Part shown: positions 36,545 through 48,202 of the stretch, piece by piece | Layout of the letters: every line of letters begins with the position of its first letter | Numbering within the stretch: position 1 is the first letter of the stretch | Program-made: the position numbers and the translations under genes | Source of the DNA: Hirundichthys speculiger | Taxonomy: Eukaryota; Chordata; Actinopteri; Beloniformes; Exocoetidae | Assembly: GCA_018398805.1 (NCBI GenBank) | Contig: JAGFBZ010000342.1 | Location: 2,564,001-2,628,000 of the forward strand | Length of the DNA stretch: 64,000 nucleotides | Direction: 5' to 3' | The notes under the pieces: model-generated | The model's input: the letters and a program-made list of their open reading frames with translations, nothing else | What the model was told of the DNA's origin: nothing | Database searches by the model: none

Positions 36545-37424
36545 TAAAAAACAAAAATTTAATAAAATCAACATAATTAAATTAAACACAGTAAAATCAA
36601 ATAAAATGAAATGCAATACTAAAACAATCTCTCTTCCTCAAATCTTTAAACATCACCGTCAAAGACAATCACTTTACTCCGTTTCAGTCTTTGAGGACTG
36701 TTTCTCATTAATATTGATTAATATTATCAGATGACTCATTGGTTACGGCTGTTACATGTCACGGCTTTGAACAGAAAATAAAAGACTGAAATAGAAATAT
36801 TTAATCAAGATGCTCGTCTTATCTGCATCTTTTAGAGAAGCTATCTGACAAAGCGGTGAAAGTTTAATTCTGAAGGAGATTGGGAAAGAATTAAGGTTTC
36901 TTTTTGTTTTTTTCTTTTTCATGACCTGTGGAACATTAAAGACATCAAGGGATGCGATAAGACCGAACCACACAATAGGAGCAATTAAGATCAGGTGGAG
37001 GGTAATTACCTGCAGCGCTGCACTTCATTAATGACCTTCTGCCGTGTCGCCGGTTGAGGCGGGAAGTCGGTAAAGTCACCGACACCAAGAACATCTGTTA
37101 ACGGCACTTTAGATTATTCAGTCAGCTCACATCGTTCAGAAGTACACAGAGAACAGCAGCTGATGTCTTTAAAGTGCTCATGTTGATGTTTTGACAGTTT
37201 GGTGTTTTATCAAGTATATAAATTTAGTTTGGCACATGATGTGACAGCAGCACCGTTACCGCCGGCCCAGATGGAAAGATCTGGAAGCAACGCTTGCATC
37301 AGAAACTGAGAGAAAGTCAAGCGAGCCAGCAGGAATTAGAAAGATCATGGTTTCTGTAGCACTGACCTCATTAGGAATGAAAACCACTGAGATACTGCTG
37401 AAAGATTAACTTATGATGCTAGCT
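34336..37424. other. No gene recognised
   Basis: Frames at 34425-34883 (152 codons, minus) and 35638-36078 (146 codons, minus) have no recognised domain. Contains a 44-bp perfect palindrome (35504-35547) and a (TA)n tract at 36522-36546. Confidence 0.35.
35504..35547. repeat. 44-bp perfect palindrome
   Basis: Two 22-base arms meeting at GTATAC, with no spacer and no mismatch. Each arm reads GATGGGCATAAAAGGTGATG inward. See findings. Confidence 0.95.
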
Positions 37425-37700
37425 GAAGCAGATCTGGACCCACTCCGGTTCGTCAACAGGTCTGGGGGGGTGTGGCTAATGCCATCAGCACCTTTTTAAA
37501 TATGGCCTAGTCACATGTATTCAGCCTCACATTTTAGCACAAAAGCTGAAGACCAGCCACAACATTGATCTTGGTCTTTTCGCAGCATGTGAAGGTCAGT
37601 GGTGTTTCACCGAACGCTCTTTCATCACCCAGTGGAGCACCTCAGGGTTGTGTTCTGACACCACTTCTGTTTTACATACAAATGCTGATAGAAATCATCC
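37425..37700 (+). mobile_element. LINE reverse-transcriptase fragment (N-terminal part)
   Basis: Degenerate frames: DPLRFVNRSGG, then IQPHILAQKLKTSHNIDLGL, then SGAPQGCVLTPLLFYIQML (about 37625-37690). This is the order of RT motifs in CR1/Rex1-like non-LTR elements. Frame shifts and stops; dead copy. Confidence 0.68.
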
Positions 37701-37979
37701 AGGACGTCACTGAAGACTAATCTTTCCTGTCACTAGTGAATCATGGCGGTTCTGATCGTGGTCCTGGAGTGACAGAACTTTGACAATGGCGTAAGTCTTC
37801 CTATTAAAAAAAAAACAAAAAAACAAAAACAAAACTTAAGTGGCAAACATTAAGGAGATGATTGTATAATTTAAGAAGAACCCTGCTGTCATCTCTCTAC
37901 TGGTAGTGGATTGAAGATGTCAGTCAGTACAAGTCTGATTAAATACTAAATATTTATATTAAATACAATAATAACATGG

Positions 37980-38422
37980 ACATTTAACATGGACATTTTG
38001 AACTCCGCGTTAAAAGTTTCTGCTGTTACCTCAGAAATTACCTGTTTTAATGTTCTGATTGTGCTGAGACACAATCATTTTGTTGGATTTTGTTTGTAGA
38101 CATTTTTTTTTACATTTTTTATAAAAACAGGATGACATTAATGTCCTGGCAGCGGCAATAAGCATTATTTTATTTTACATATTTTAAGATGAGATTTACA
38201 CTAAATATGTGTTACTGACAAGTGCTTATGTTAAAGGTGTTTGAACAACAAATGTTATGACACTTTAGTTCATATGGCAGCAGAACATTGAAATAAAAGT
38301 GACCTTTACAGTACTTTTGAATTCATTATTTGATTTTCCGTGTACAATGCGATTAATCGTGATTAATCAGGGAAATCATGCAATTAATCGTGTTTAAAAA
38401 TTTTAATCGTTGCCCAGCCCTA
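37980..38422. mobile_element. hAT family D, copy 2 (one end only)
   Basis: The right end AATCGTTGCCCAGCCCTA is intact and the sequence matches the corresponding part of 62182-63301. The left part is missing and there is a local deletion around 38000. No duplication can be assigned. Confidence 0.78.
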
Positions 38423-39157
38423 CTATATATAAATATATATACAAATCAAGTCGGAGACTGTAGGATTTAATGTTTAAGCATGCAGAAAGTTTCATTGCAG
38501 TTCAATCGACAGTTCAGTCCTTTAATTTTGACCAAGCGGGCAACACTTGCAGCCTCAGATCCAAACCGTCCACATGCAGACTGAAGCAGAAAATACTGCA
38601 GACGCTTAAAGTTCTCTGCAGAGGTGAGTCCAGGTTAAATCCATTACTCTTCATCGATTCTCCCGAGTTTCTCAGATCTAAGGAGAAGATAAGAGAAGCA
38701 GATGGCGAACAGAGGGAGTTTTACAAGTGAGACGAGAGAGAAGCTGGTTGTTAATGTCCATAATATTTCGTACGTTCACTTTTAACCACCATTTTTGTTC
38801 AGTGGAGGCATTGTCTGAAGTTTCTGAATTATTGAGCAGCTAATATTAAAAAAAAAAAAAAAAACTTTAAGTTTGGGTCAATGGAAGACACAAGTTTGAG
38901 CAAACTTGCTCTTTCGTCGGCACACTTTGTAAAATCCTCCATTTTAATATTAATAATTTCACACACAGACGGTTCACAGCGTCGCTCCGGGGAGACCTGA
39001 GGCATCGAGGAGCAGCAGAACATTTTTCCTCCCTGTGTCGTGTCGAGGGTTCTGATCCCTCGACAAAAAGGAAAAACTCAACAAACTGAGCAAATAAAGT
39101 CTCGTCTCTCCAGAGATGAATTTGAGATGCGGCACAACTTCAACCCTGATTAAAGTA

Positions 39158-39184
39158 GGGGGAGGGGGGGGGGGGGGGGGGGGG
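39158..39184. repeat. Poly-G tract
   Basis: About 27 bases of G with one A. Confidence 0.93.
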
Positions 39185-39823
39185 TCTTTAATGGCTGCAT
39201 CTTGTTGACCCCTGGCCAGCTTTAGTATCCAAAAAACCAATACCCATCATCCCCCTCTTCCTTCTCATTGACTCAGGGGGGATCGATAATGAAAAGGGAG
39301 CGAGGCCACGGACACTTATTGTAGATTAGAATAACCGTTAAAAAGAGGTAGAAGGGAAAGTGTGGGTGGAGTATTTATGAAGGAGATAAAACGTTCTCAA
39401 GGGTGTTGAGAAAGTCCCGAACACGTAACTCACCACAGAACACAACGAAGAGGCAGGCGTGTCCTTCCCAGATATCTGTTAGCGAAGACGATGGACACAA
39501 AGACGGACTGAAGCTCGTCATGGGTGGCCAGAAGATAGCCTTCACTAAAAAAATAAAACTCAGTTGGTGCTGATGAAACAGCTGTGAAACAGCTTTATAT
39601 AAGACGTAAACACACAGACAGAAAATACTCTATTTATTTATTGCAATAAATTTATTTATTGTGAGATGCAATAAATGTTTACTCGGGAAAGACAGAGATG
39701 TCTGAACGAAATGTTGCAAAGCAAGCGGTGGATGGAAAAGGGTCTTTCTTGTGAAATATTGCTTTCAAATTGCCAGAAATAAAACACTTCCTGCTGATGT
39801 AAAAGTTTTTTTTTTTTCTGATA

Positions 39824-40542
39824 CAGTGGTACCTCTACTTACGAAATTAAATGGTTCTGGAAGTAGTTTCGTAACCTGAAAATTTCGTAAGTAGAGACGC
39901 GTTTTCCATATAAATGCCCTAATCTGTTCCAAGCCCCCCAAAATTCAAACATACATTTTTTATAAATTATAAATAATACATGAAATGACATAAAAACCTG
40001 TAAGAAATACATGTTAGAACTAGAAAAGCACTCAGAGAGCTCAGACCTCCACTAAACGCAACAATTTGAGCGAGATCCAGAATCTAGGATTTCTGCTGGA
40101 TCACACCTAAAATGAAATCAGTTCTTCCTTTTCATATTTCTGACAACTCCTGAAAATCTAATCAAAATCCATCCATAACTTTTTGAGTTATCTTGAACAC
40201 AGACAGACAAACAGACAGACAGATAAACGCCGGCAAAAACATTACCTCCTTGGTGGAGGTAAAAATTGTTTGTTTACCTGGTTGCTGGGTTACGCTCATA
40301 CAGACAAGGGGCCCTCCTAGCCAATGGGATGCCAGGAAGATGCTAAGTGATAGCCAATGGCAGGGCAGCTCGGACGCACCGCCTTCAAACCGAACATAAA
40401 GCTGCGAGTAGCAGCGCTACTGTATTTTTGTGTTTCGTAACCTGAAATTTCTTTCGTAACTAGAGGCAATATTTTCCCGTTGATGCGTTTCGTAACCTGA
40501 AAATTTCGTATGTAGAAACGTTCGTAAGTAGAGGTACCACTG
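39824..40542. mobile_element. MITE A, copy 2, complete (mariner-like, TA target)
   Basis: CAGTGGTACCTCTACTTACG at the left is matched by GTAAGTAGAGGTACCACTG at the right, with TA on both sides (39822-39823, 40543-40544). A second inner inverted repeat TTTCGTAAC / GTTACGAAA follows. It carries a shortened repeat B at 40020-40260. Non-coding. Confidence 0.88.
40020..40260 (-). mobile_element. Repeat B, shortened copy inside MITE A copy 2
   Basis: Same internal boundaries and same internal deletion as the copy at 149-390, so both descend from one composite progenitor. Confidence 0.7.
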
Positions 40543-40724
40543 TATATGGGAGTTGTGGCAAAATCTATTAGAATCTATTCTGTGTTTTTTTAATTTATGG
40601 CTCCAGTTTCGAGTGTATCAGAAACACAACTATAAGGACAGGGAATAGATGTTTTAGCATCTTCTTGTTCCAGTTTTGGATCATTTTCACTGCTCCAGCC
40701 GGTCTCACTGAATTAGCCACGACA

Positions 40725-41000
40725 TGGCTGTTGTCACCTCAACAACGGTGCAGGTGGCTGTGGATTTCAGGACGAGCAAAGACCCGTCCACTTCTCCTCC
40801 TGTGTGAGGCTCCGAAGTCCTTCTGCATCACTTTATCGTCTCCCAGCATCTTAGATCGCGGTCGACGCTGGTTGACTTCTGCATCGACATCACTGAGTCC
40901 ATCCTCACCACCTCCATCGCTGTCCGGTGCACTGCTGCTGCTGCTGAGGACAAGTCCAGGCTGCAGCGCATCACCTGCTCTGCTGAGAGGTCGACTTCAC
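40725..41000 (+). mobile_element. LINE reverse-transcriptase fragment (C-terminal part)
   Basis: Frames read VAVDFRTSKDPSTSP and then FCIDITESILTTSIAVRCTAAAAEDKSRLQRITCSAER, matching the layout of the region after the RT catalytic core in fish CR1/Rex1-like LINEs (VDFRxxK…; ESILTxxIxVW; LQRxxxxAER). Degenerate. Same strand and order as 37425-37700. Confidence 0.65.
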
Positions 41001-41090
41001 TGAGGAGTGAAGAAGATCGGAGCTGACGCCTACCTTAATTGACACAAACTGTTTGAAGCAGTCCCTTCTGACGGAGACCTGCAGTGACAG

Positions 41091-41122
41091 CCCCCCCCCC
41101 CCCCCCCCCCACCACCACCACC
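41091..41122. repeat. Poly-C followed by (ACC)n
   Basis: C20 then ACCACCACCACC. Confidence 0.95.
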
Positions 41123-41312
41123 AGGACAGAAAATTTAAGGAAGCAAAAATGGGTAAAAGACAAGCAAAATAAAGTAACAGGTAAAATAATATCAGGGGGT
41201 TGAGATGGCGATCCTGTCCTGACGAGATCAACAATAATCTAGTTTCAGAGGCGAGCAGGTGAAGATGATAGCTCCGACCTGTCCATCATCAACGACTGTT
41301 CAGCTGTTAATA

Positions 41313-41997
41313 CAGTGATCCCTTATTTTTCACGGTTAATGGGGACCGGCACCCCCAGGCGAAAATCAAAATCCGCGAACTGGAGCCGGAGCCCCCCGAG
41401 CCTAAATAATATGTTTAAAATATGTTTAAAAACCGTAAAAAAGTAGCGAGGTACTGCAGCAAAACAAGACAAAGGCTCAACTGTGGTCTTTCTGTTACCT
41501 TCACAGCCTCTGGTCTCTGAACCGTAGTAAAGAAACCGCTGGTATTGTGCTATTTTTGGCTCGTAATTAGCGGCTAACATGCTAACAACAACAACAAAAA
41601 AGTCTGGTTTTCTCTGCATGGAACGGGAACTTTATTCTGGCACTGCAGGAACTTGTAACATCACACAGGTTGTATTGTTGGGCTCCTGTCGGTTAACAGA
41701 GAATGTAAATCTATACACGCTGGGCTGCTGTTGATGCTCACTACACTTTTCATCTAACCCCGTTTTCATTCTGCTGTCCCATGACTCACACACTACATTA
41801 CCCATAAGACCACCTTCTTAAAGGGGCCAGGCTGACTCACAACATTTCTTCGCTGTGAGAGAACGCGCACAACATCCTGTGATGTTTCCACGATTTTTTC
41901 TTGATTTAAAAAAAAAAAAAAAAAATTTATATTTCTGAAAAATCTGCGAATAACTAAAACTGCGGAACATAAAGCGTCAATTGGCAAGAGATCACTG
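41313..41997. mobile_element. MITE C, copy 3
   Basis: CAGTGATCCCTTATTTTTCACGG to GGCAAGAGATCACTG, with TA on both sides (41311-41312, 41998-41999). Close to copy 2 along its whole length by eye. Confidence 0.87.
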
Positions 41998-43123
41998 TAG
42001 TTACATTTTCTGTAGCTGTCGCATCAATTAATAAAACCAGACATGTTTTCTAAATTCATAGTTTAACCAAAGCATAATTTTCCAGGTCCAACTACTCACT
42101 CTTGTGGCTTCAGAAAAAAAAAAAGGAAAGTTAGAAGTGCAGCAGAGAGAGAGGCGTGGTCAAGATCGCTGTGAATGCATTGGGTTGTTGTTGTTTGCAG
42201 CCAGAAAACCAGCAGATAACGCAGACGAATGAGAAAACATGAAGAGGAGCTCAAAGCCAACAGTCTATATCCAGGTGCAGAGACGCTCCTCCACAGCAAC
42301 ACGTCCAGGTTTACTCTACAATACTGGAATCTCTCCTTTAGTCTTGCTACTTTTTTACTGCCTCTGTTCTCCTGAATGAAAGCCTGGTAGATGGGGGATT
42401 GAGACCAAAATATAATCCTGCACCCACATTTTGGTGAAGCTTAAAGCACTTATTGTCATGGCTCAGGTCAGCCATGACTGAGAATTTGTATTATCTGTCT
42501 GTTTTGTCAAGTCGGCGTCTCTCCATGTCTCCAGTGTTTCCTGTTTTACTTTGAAGGTCTGTCTTGTCTTCGTGTTCAGCTTTTCTTCCTCCCCCTCGTC
42601 AGCCTGATTGTTCCCACCTGCCTCTCGTTTGTTCCTGAGTTTATAAGTCCTGTCAGACCTTTTCTGTTTGATGTCCATAGTCTTCCTTACCCCCCCTGCA
42701 TGTTGGTCATCCTGTCCTTCACTCTGCCTTTTGGAAGTTAAGTTTGCGTTTTTGCATGTCGGTTAGTTGGATTTTTGTTTAATAAAGACCTTTTTTGTTC
42801 TTTGAACCTCCTGCAGCTTGGGTCCTCCTTCCACACAACCCAGACACTAAAACCCTGACAGCCTCCATTAATGTTAATTAATGCTCCAATCTGATCTCAC
42901 GCTGTATTTTAATGAAAAACGATGTCAGCAGAAAATCCCAAAAATTACAAGGAAAATGCAACACGACCCAAGAAACAACAAGCTGCCATCAGAGTGGCTC
43001 CATTATATATTTCTGGTTTCAGTAAACCAGTTTGCAGAACAGTGAATGAAATAATTGTACTTCTGTCCGTTTCTGATATGTAGACATTTCTCATACGCTG
43101 AGATGGACAGAGGTCATGGAGGC
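41998..43123. other. No gene recognised
   Basis: Short frames only; a 42.3-42.8 kb block containing GTCATGGCTCAGGTCAGCCATGAC (about 42457-42480), an almost perfect 24-base palindrome, resembles an LTR or LINE 3' region (TTTAATAAAGACC near 42778) but was not identified. Confidence 0.35.
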
Positions 43124-43148
43124 GGGGGGGGGGGGGGGGGGGGGGGGG
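43124..43148. repeat. Poly-G tract (25 bp)
   Basis: Uninterrupted G run. Confidence 0.95.
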
Positions 43149-43481
43149 AGATACTGGATTAACAGAAATGCAGTTGTATAAGATCATAGAAACTGAGCTG
43201 TAAAATTTCCATGGTATTAAATCAGCCTGCAGCTAAATTCACTTTTGAGCCAAATTTGTCGTATTTTGACTTCTACATGTTTTTGGAATCATTAAATATA
43301 AGAAGTGTTGGACAGACAGAATCAGTTAAAGAGGAAGCTCACAAACTAGAGTGAAATGAATTTAACCCTCAACCTTTCAGCTGCTTGACTTCATCATGTC
43401 GATCTAATGGTTGTGAGCCTTCAGTAAAATCCAATTAACACTTTTCTTTTATTTCTTAGGAGTGTTTTGCACTGTGTGATG

Positions 43482-43505
43482 GTGTGTGTGTGTGTGTGTG
43501 TGTGT
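43482..43505. repeat. (TG)n microsatellite
   Basis: Twelve TG units. Confidence 0.93.
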
Positions 43506-44171
43506 ACATGTTTGTTCTGAACCCTTGAATCCTCCAGCGTAATGCCATCCTAAAGCTCCTTTTCTGTGTCATTACCTCCAAATATAGATTATCATTTAGA
43601 AAAGAAACAGGATTTGCCTCAAGCTGATTATTTGACACATCAGGGCAGAAAGCTGTGAACATGCACAGTTCCCAGTGAGAGCAGCTGGAGCCCAGAGGTC
43701 ACAGAAATGGACTGGAGATTTAACAAAAAAAACAACTTTCCACCATTTACAAGTAGGTTTGATAGAACTTGAAGGGGTGTCCTCACTGAGCTGCTCTTCA
43801 GCCAGATCAGATATTCATGCATTTTGAGTTCTTTGAACATCAGTGCTACTAAACTGGATATTATTACGTGGCCATGCAAAAGAAAAGAGAAGAGACATCA
43901 AAACAAACGTGCCTTTTACTCCACATGCATGCTCTGAGCATTCTGCCAGTCGGGTACGGCAAGCCAAAAGAGTCACTTTTCACTTTTCCTCAACGCATCT
44001 GCAGAAGTCAGTATAAGCACAGATATGAAGCAGTAGATGCTGCTCGTTCTCCAGACACCAGTGCAGGACGAGCACAGGTTATGACCGCCGCCGTATCGGC
44101 ACATGTTGTCAAGCGCTGTGAATGCACGTAAATAAATGTCTAAGCAAATGTTGCTCTTTAATTGTGGGAAT

Positions 44172-44497
44172 CAGGCATGGACTGGCCATCGGGCGTACCG
44201 GGCAATGCCCGGTGGGCCGACGCACATCTGTGGGCCGGCCCAGGTCTGTCATAAAAAAAAAAAAAAAGTATATAGTTTTTATTGACCGCGACGGTAACGG
44301 ACCGGTACTCAGCTCATAAAAATCTCCGAGGGGCGGGGGACGACGACGACACACTCAACAAACTTAAGAGACACTGACAGCTAATCAGACAAGCGCTACA
44401 GTGCTGCGCTGATGTGAACGCAGTATGTCCCCGGTGTATGGTGGGCCGCCAGGGACCAAAAATGCCCGGGCCATTTTTTGGTCCCAGTCCAGCCCTG
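44172..44497. mobile_element. hAT MITE, family K
   Basis: CAGGCATGGACTGGCC at the left and GGTCCCAGTCCAGCCCTG at the right, with perfect 8-bp duplication GTGGGAAT at 44164-44171 and 44498-44505. Internal GGGCCGGCCC words. Non-coding. Confidence 0.9.
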
Positions 44498-44504
44498 GTG
44501 GGAA

Positions 44505-45473
44505 TTAAAGGAGCAATAAGTGGAAATCCATTATTTAAGACTGAAGGAATTAAAAAATCGCTACATGGAGAACGAGAGGTGTAATTTCATCTTGAGTATA
44601 GGATGACGTCACACACCCGCTCTCTGTGTTGATCTCCAGCCTCAAGTTTACAAGCCGGTCCGGCCGCGCGTTCATGTGCGTTCATGTGAAACTTCGCCTC
44701 CTCCCTCCTCCCCCCTCCCTCTCTATAAAACGCGACAGCCAGTGAGTAGTGACTAGAGATGCGCGGATGACGTATATTTTAACCCGCAACCGCTTCTTAA
44801 AATCTCTATCCGCCCGCTATCCATTTGCAGGAACGTTTTTTCACCAATTTTCAAAACCGAACCGACCCGCCATCCTTTTTAATAATATGTAAAATATTTT
44901 TTCTTATTATTATTATTTGAGTGCTTCAACCGCAACCCGCCCGAATTTAATTAAAGTATTATTTTTTGACGAGTCATCCGCCCAATATGCGGATTATCCA
45001 CTCCGCCCGCGGGTGCGCGGTTCAACCGCGTATCTCTAGTAGTGACGGCGGCAGCATTTTCGAACTGAAATGGCAGACAGCGGAACAAAACAGGAAAGCT
45101 ATTCACTGCCGTCATATTGTTACTAACGTTGAACTGTCTGCTAACGCAATTAGCGGCGAATAGATAACGTTTGATGCTAATGGTGACTCACTAAATTAGT
45201 GACATAAAGATTAATTTACGGACAAACCAGTATAAACATTATAATGTTATAAATGACTTACTTTGTTACTCGCCATGGTGATGTTTTGCTCGGTGTAGGT
45301 AGATCTTCGAAGCGAGCGGGGGTGTAGTGGGGGAGTGTGTGGAGGGGAGGGGGGGGGGTGGTGGCGAGCAGAGGCAGAGGGAGGTGTGGCTAATGGCACA
45401 CTTTGTTTTGGTCTAAAGGCAGTGCTCAACAGCAAACCTAGCGGTGAAATGATTTCGCTTTTTGCTCCTTTAA
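44505..45473. mobile_element. DNA element M with TTAAAGGAGCAA ends, containing MITE L
   Basis: TTAAAGGAGCAA (44505-44516) is perfectly inverted at 45462-45473 and the match continues imperfectly (AATAAG / AAAAAG). Plus-strand features are a CRE TGACGTCA (44604-44611) and a TATA box (CTATAAAA, about 44723-44730). On the minus strand, ATCACCATGG followed after five codons (MASNK) by a GTAAGT donor (about 45276-45257) looks like a retained transposon first exon. Superfamily uncertain; TTAA would suit piggyBac but the inner ends do not. Confidence 0.6.
44754..45038. mobile_element. hAT MITE, family L, nested in M
   Basis: TAGAGATGCGCGGATGA and TCAACCGCGTATCTCTA are inverted, with a perfect 8-bp duplication GTAGTGAC at 44746-44753 and 45039-45046. 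Removing it restores a continuous flank of element M. Confidence 0.9.
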
Positions 45474-45714
45474 AGTCTTTTTCTGTCATCAGACATGTAA
45501 ATTTCTGTTTTTTTTCTCCAGTCAAGTGTGTTCCTGAAACCAGAAACTTATTTTTAAAATAATATTAATTATTATTAATATTAATAATGATCCTTTTTTT
45601 GGTCTGCTTGACTGCCAGTTGATATCTGATCATATTTTTTTTTAGAAATATCTCAATAGATATATTATACTCAATATACTCAATATATTATGTGTAATAT
45701 TATCTTTGGTATAA

Positions 45715-46102
45715 GGGCAGGTGTAAGGGCAGCACGGTGGCTTAGTGGTTAGTACTGCTGCCTCACAGCTAGAAGGTTCCTGGTTCGAACTTCGGCAGGG
45801 GGGGGTCTTGGATTGAACCTCGGGGCCTTTCTGTGTGGTGTTTCCATGTTCTCCCCGTGCTTGCGTGGGTTCTCGGGTACTCCGGCTTCCTCCCACAGTC
45901 CAAAGACATGCATGTTAGGTTAATTGATAATTCCAAATTGCCCATAGGGTGTGAAAGGTTGTGTGTCTGTATATGTGGCCCTGCGATGGACTGGCGACCT
46001 GTCCAGGGTGAACCCCTGCCTTTTGCCCGTAGACAGCTGGGATAGGCTCCAGCAGACCCCTGTGACCCTTCAAGGATGAAACGGGTAAAGAAAATGGATG
46101 GA
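45715..46102 (+). mobile_element. Full-length tRNA-type SINE with perfect 14-bp duplication
   Basis: GGCAGCACGGTGGCTTAGTGG with GGTTCGAAC as box A and box B-like promoter elements. The body has GTCCAAAGACATGCATG and GCGATGGACTGGCGACCTG, and the end is AAAATGGATGGA. Layout resembles DANA/HE1-like fish SINEs. TATCTTTGGTATAA flanks it on both sides (45701-45714, 46103-46116), showing target-primed insertion and recent age. The G7 tract at 45798 is inside. Confidence 0.87.
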
Positions 46103-46170
46103 TATCTTTGGTATAATACCAAGTATGCTAGGAATTTTTTTAAATATATATATCTATCTACATATATATA

Positions 46171-46536
46171 CAGTCATGGAAAAAATTATTAGACCAACCT
46201 TGTTTTCTTCAGTTTCTTGTTCATTTTAATGTCTGGTACAACTAAAGGTACATTTGTTTGGACAAACATAACGATAACCACAAAGATTGCTCATAAGAGT
46301 TTTATTTAAGAGCTGATATCTTACCATTTTCCATGGTTTTCTTGATTATAACCTAAATCACTTAAGTTTTTACATCAATAGCTATGGTGTTGTACTGCCA
46401 AAAACACTGCTTTTATGCATTCAGTGTTTTCTTTTCTGTCTGTTTTAGTCACATGATGACGTTTAGTGGTACCAGGTATTAAAATGAACAAGAAAGTGAA
46501 GAAGAAATGGCGGTCTAATAATTTTTTCCATGACTT
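46171..46536. mobile_element. Mariner-like MITE (CAGTCATGGAAAAAATTATT ends)
   Basis: The left terminus and its inverse AATAATTTTTTCCATGACT at the right are bounded by TA (46169-46170, 46537-46538). Non-coding, 366 bp. Confidence 0.88.

Positions 46537-46541
<5 letters not shown>

Positions 46542-46571
<30 letters not shown>
46542..46571. repeat. (TA)n microsatellite
   Basis: Fifteen TA units separating two TA-targeting MITEs. Confidence 0.93.
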
Positions 46572-46573
<2 letters not shown>

Positions 46574-46883
46574 CAGTGATCCTTCGCCAATTCGCACTTT
46601 AAGTTCTGCGGTTCTAGTTTTTCGCAGATTTTTTTCAGAAATATATAATATTTTTTTTAAAAATCTACAAAAAATTGCGGAAACGTCACAGGATGTTGTG
46701 CGCGTTCTCCACAGTTGAGCCTTTGTCTTGTTTCGCTGCAGTGCCTCGCTACTTTTTTGCGATTTTTAAAAATATTTTAAACACATTATTTAGGCTCCAG
46801 GGGCTCCGGCTCCAGTTAGCAGATTTTGATTCTTGCGGGGGGGGCGCCGGTCCCCATTAACAGCCAAAAATAAGGGATCACTG
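46574..46883. mobile_element. MITE C, copy 4 (internally deleted)
   Basis: CAGTGATCCTTCGCCAATTCGC to AAAATAAGGGATCACTG, TA at both ends (46572-46573, 46884-46885). About half the length of other copies. Confidence 0.85.
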
Positions 46884-46986
46884 TATTATTATTATTATGA
46901 TTATTATGATTATTATTATTATTATTATTATATTATTATGTGTAATATCATCTTCGGTATAATACCAAGTATGCTGGGTATTTAAA

Positions 46987-47054
<68 letters not shown>

Positions 47055-47099
47055 ATATATATATATATATATATATATAGTGTGTGTGTGTGTGTGTGT
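46884..47099. repeat. (ATT)n, (AT)n and (GT)n compound array
   Basis: ATT/ATG triplets (46884-46938), an AT array (46995-47079) and a GT array (47080-47099), separated by a 50-base duplicate of sequence found beside the SINE. Confidence 0.92.
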
Positions 47100-48202
47100 A
47101 ATCTGTATGTGTACATCCGTATATATGTGCATGTATAAATATATGTGTGTAAAAAGTTATTGAGACTGAATATTATTTATCCATGAGGTCCCTCCGCTGC
47201 AGATTTAGATACTAAAACACATTTACAGGCCTGCACACACTTGATTTACACTGAAAGATTTGGTGGATAATGTAAAGTGATCATTGACGAAGCCATTAAC
47301 GAAGGAAACACAAGTTTCCAGTGAGCTCGTACTCTACAGGTGATGAACAAAAACCTCACAACACTGTTAACACGTTAAACTCGAACCAAAGCGGACCAGG
47401 AGAGACTGAACTTCATCATTCTGCAGAGATGCAACGCTCCCTAAAGGCCTCTGTAGCTTTAACCAGCATCAGCAGGCTGGTACCGTCACCAAAGGACACT
47501 TGTGAAGGACGCACGTCTGCTTGCAGTCACACATGATCCTGTGATCCTGGAGCTCATCGTCGCTGGGCGGTCGGTCTAATCACCAGGCCTCCTTCTGTTA
47601 CCCCGTCGCTCCGACACCAAACAGCAGCGTAAGATTAACGGCATCAATCACGCTGCCTCATCACGCTGCACACGTACACGCTGCAACAATGTAATCCGCT
47701 TCAGCAATTTCTCTACAGGTCACGTCAAAAAGTGTCTTCTCTTTGGAGGTTATTCAATAAGAGAAGTGAACTGGCAGCCATCATTTTTCACAGTTAGCCT
47801 ACTGCTACTTCCATCTCACAACTTGTGGAAATATAGTCTCTGTTTTCCTGTTAGTCATATAATGAGGCGTTTACTTTTATCTTCAGGTGTGTATTAAGTA
47901 TGTGTGCAGCTACATATCCTCCGTCTGCCACCAGCAACGCAACGAACAGTTTGAAAAAAGAAGATTATGTCATTTATACACAGAAGCAGAAGGTGATTGG
48001 CTTAGAGTCACATATATTTTTTATAATGTTAATACGAGGAAAAGCATCTCCAAAGTTACAAAACCCATCACGGTGTTCTGCAATCCTTTTTCAAAGCTTT
48101 TTTTTATCTGTTTAACACGGGCCTGTATGCAGGGATGAGCACCACACTACTGATGCTCTATAGCAGTTTGTTGGCTGTTTTAGTGGTTTGCAGCTGAGTT
48201 AT
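47100..48202. other. No gene recognised
   Basis: Short frames without domains. Confidence 0.35.

Noticed and set aside
41323..41619. Frames with YEPKIAQYQ in MITE C copies
   Set aside because: Shared between non-autonomous copies and matching no transposase; a by-product of shared sequence.
45728..45800. tRNA gene
   Set aside because: Box A and box B-like sequence belongs to a SINE head; there is no complete cloverleaf.
46878..47132. Tyr/Ile-repeat frame
   Set aside because: Translation of AT and ATT microsatellites.
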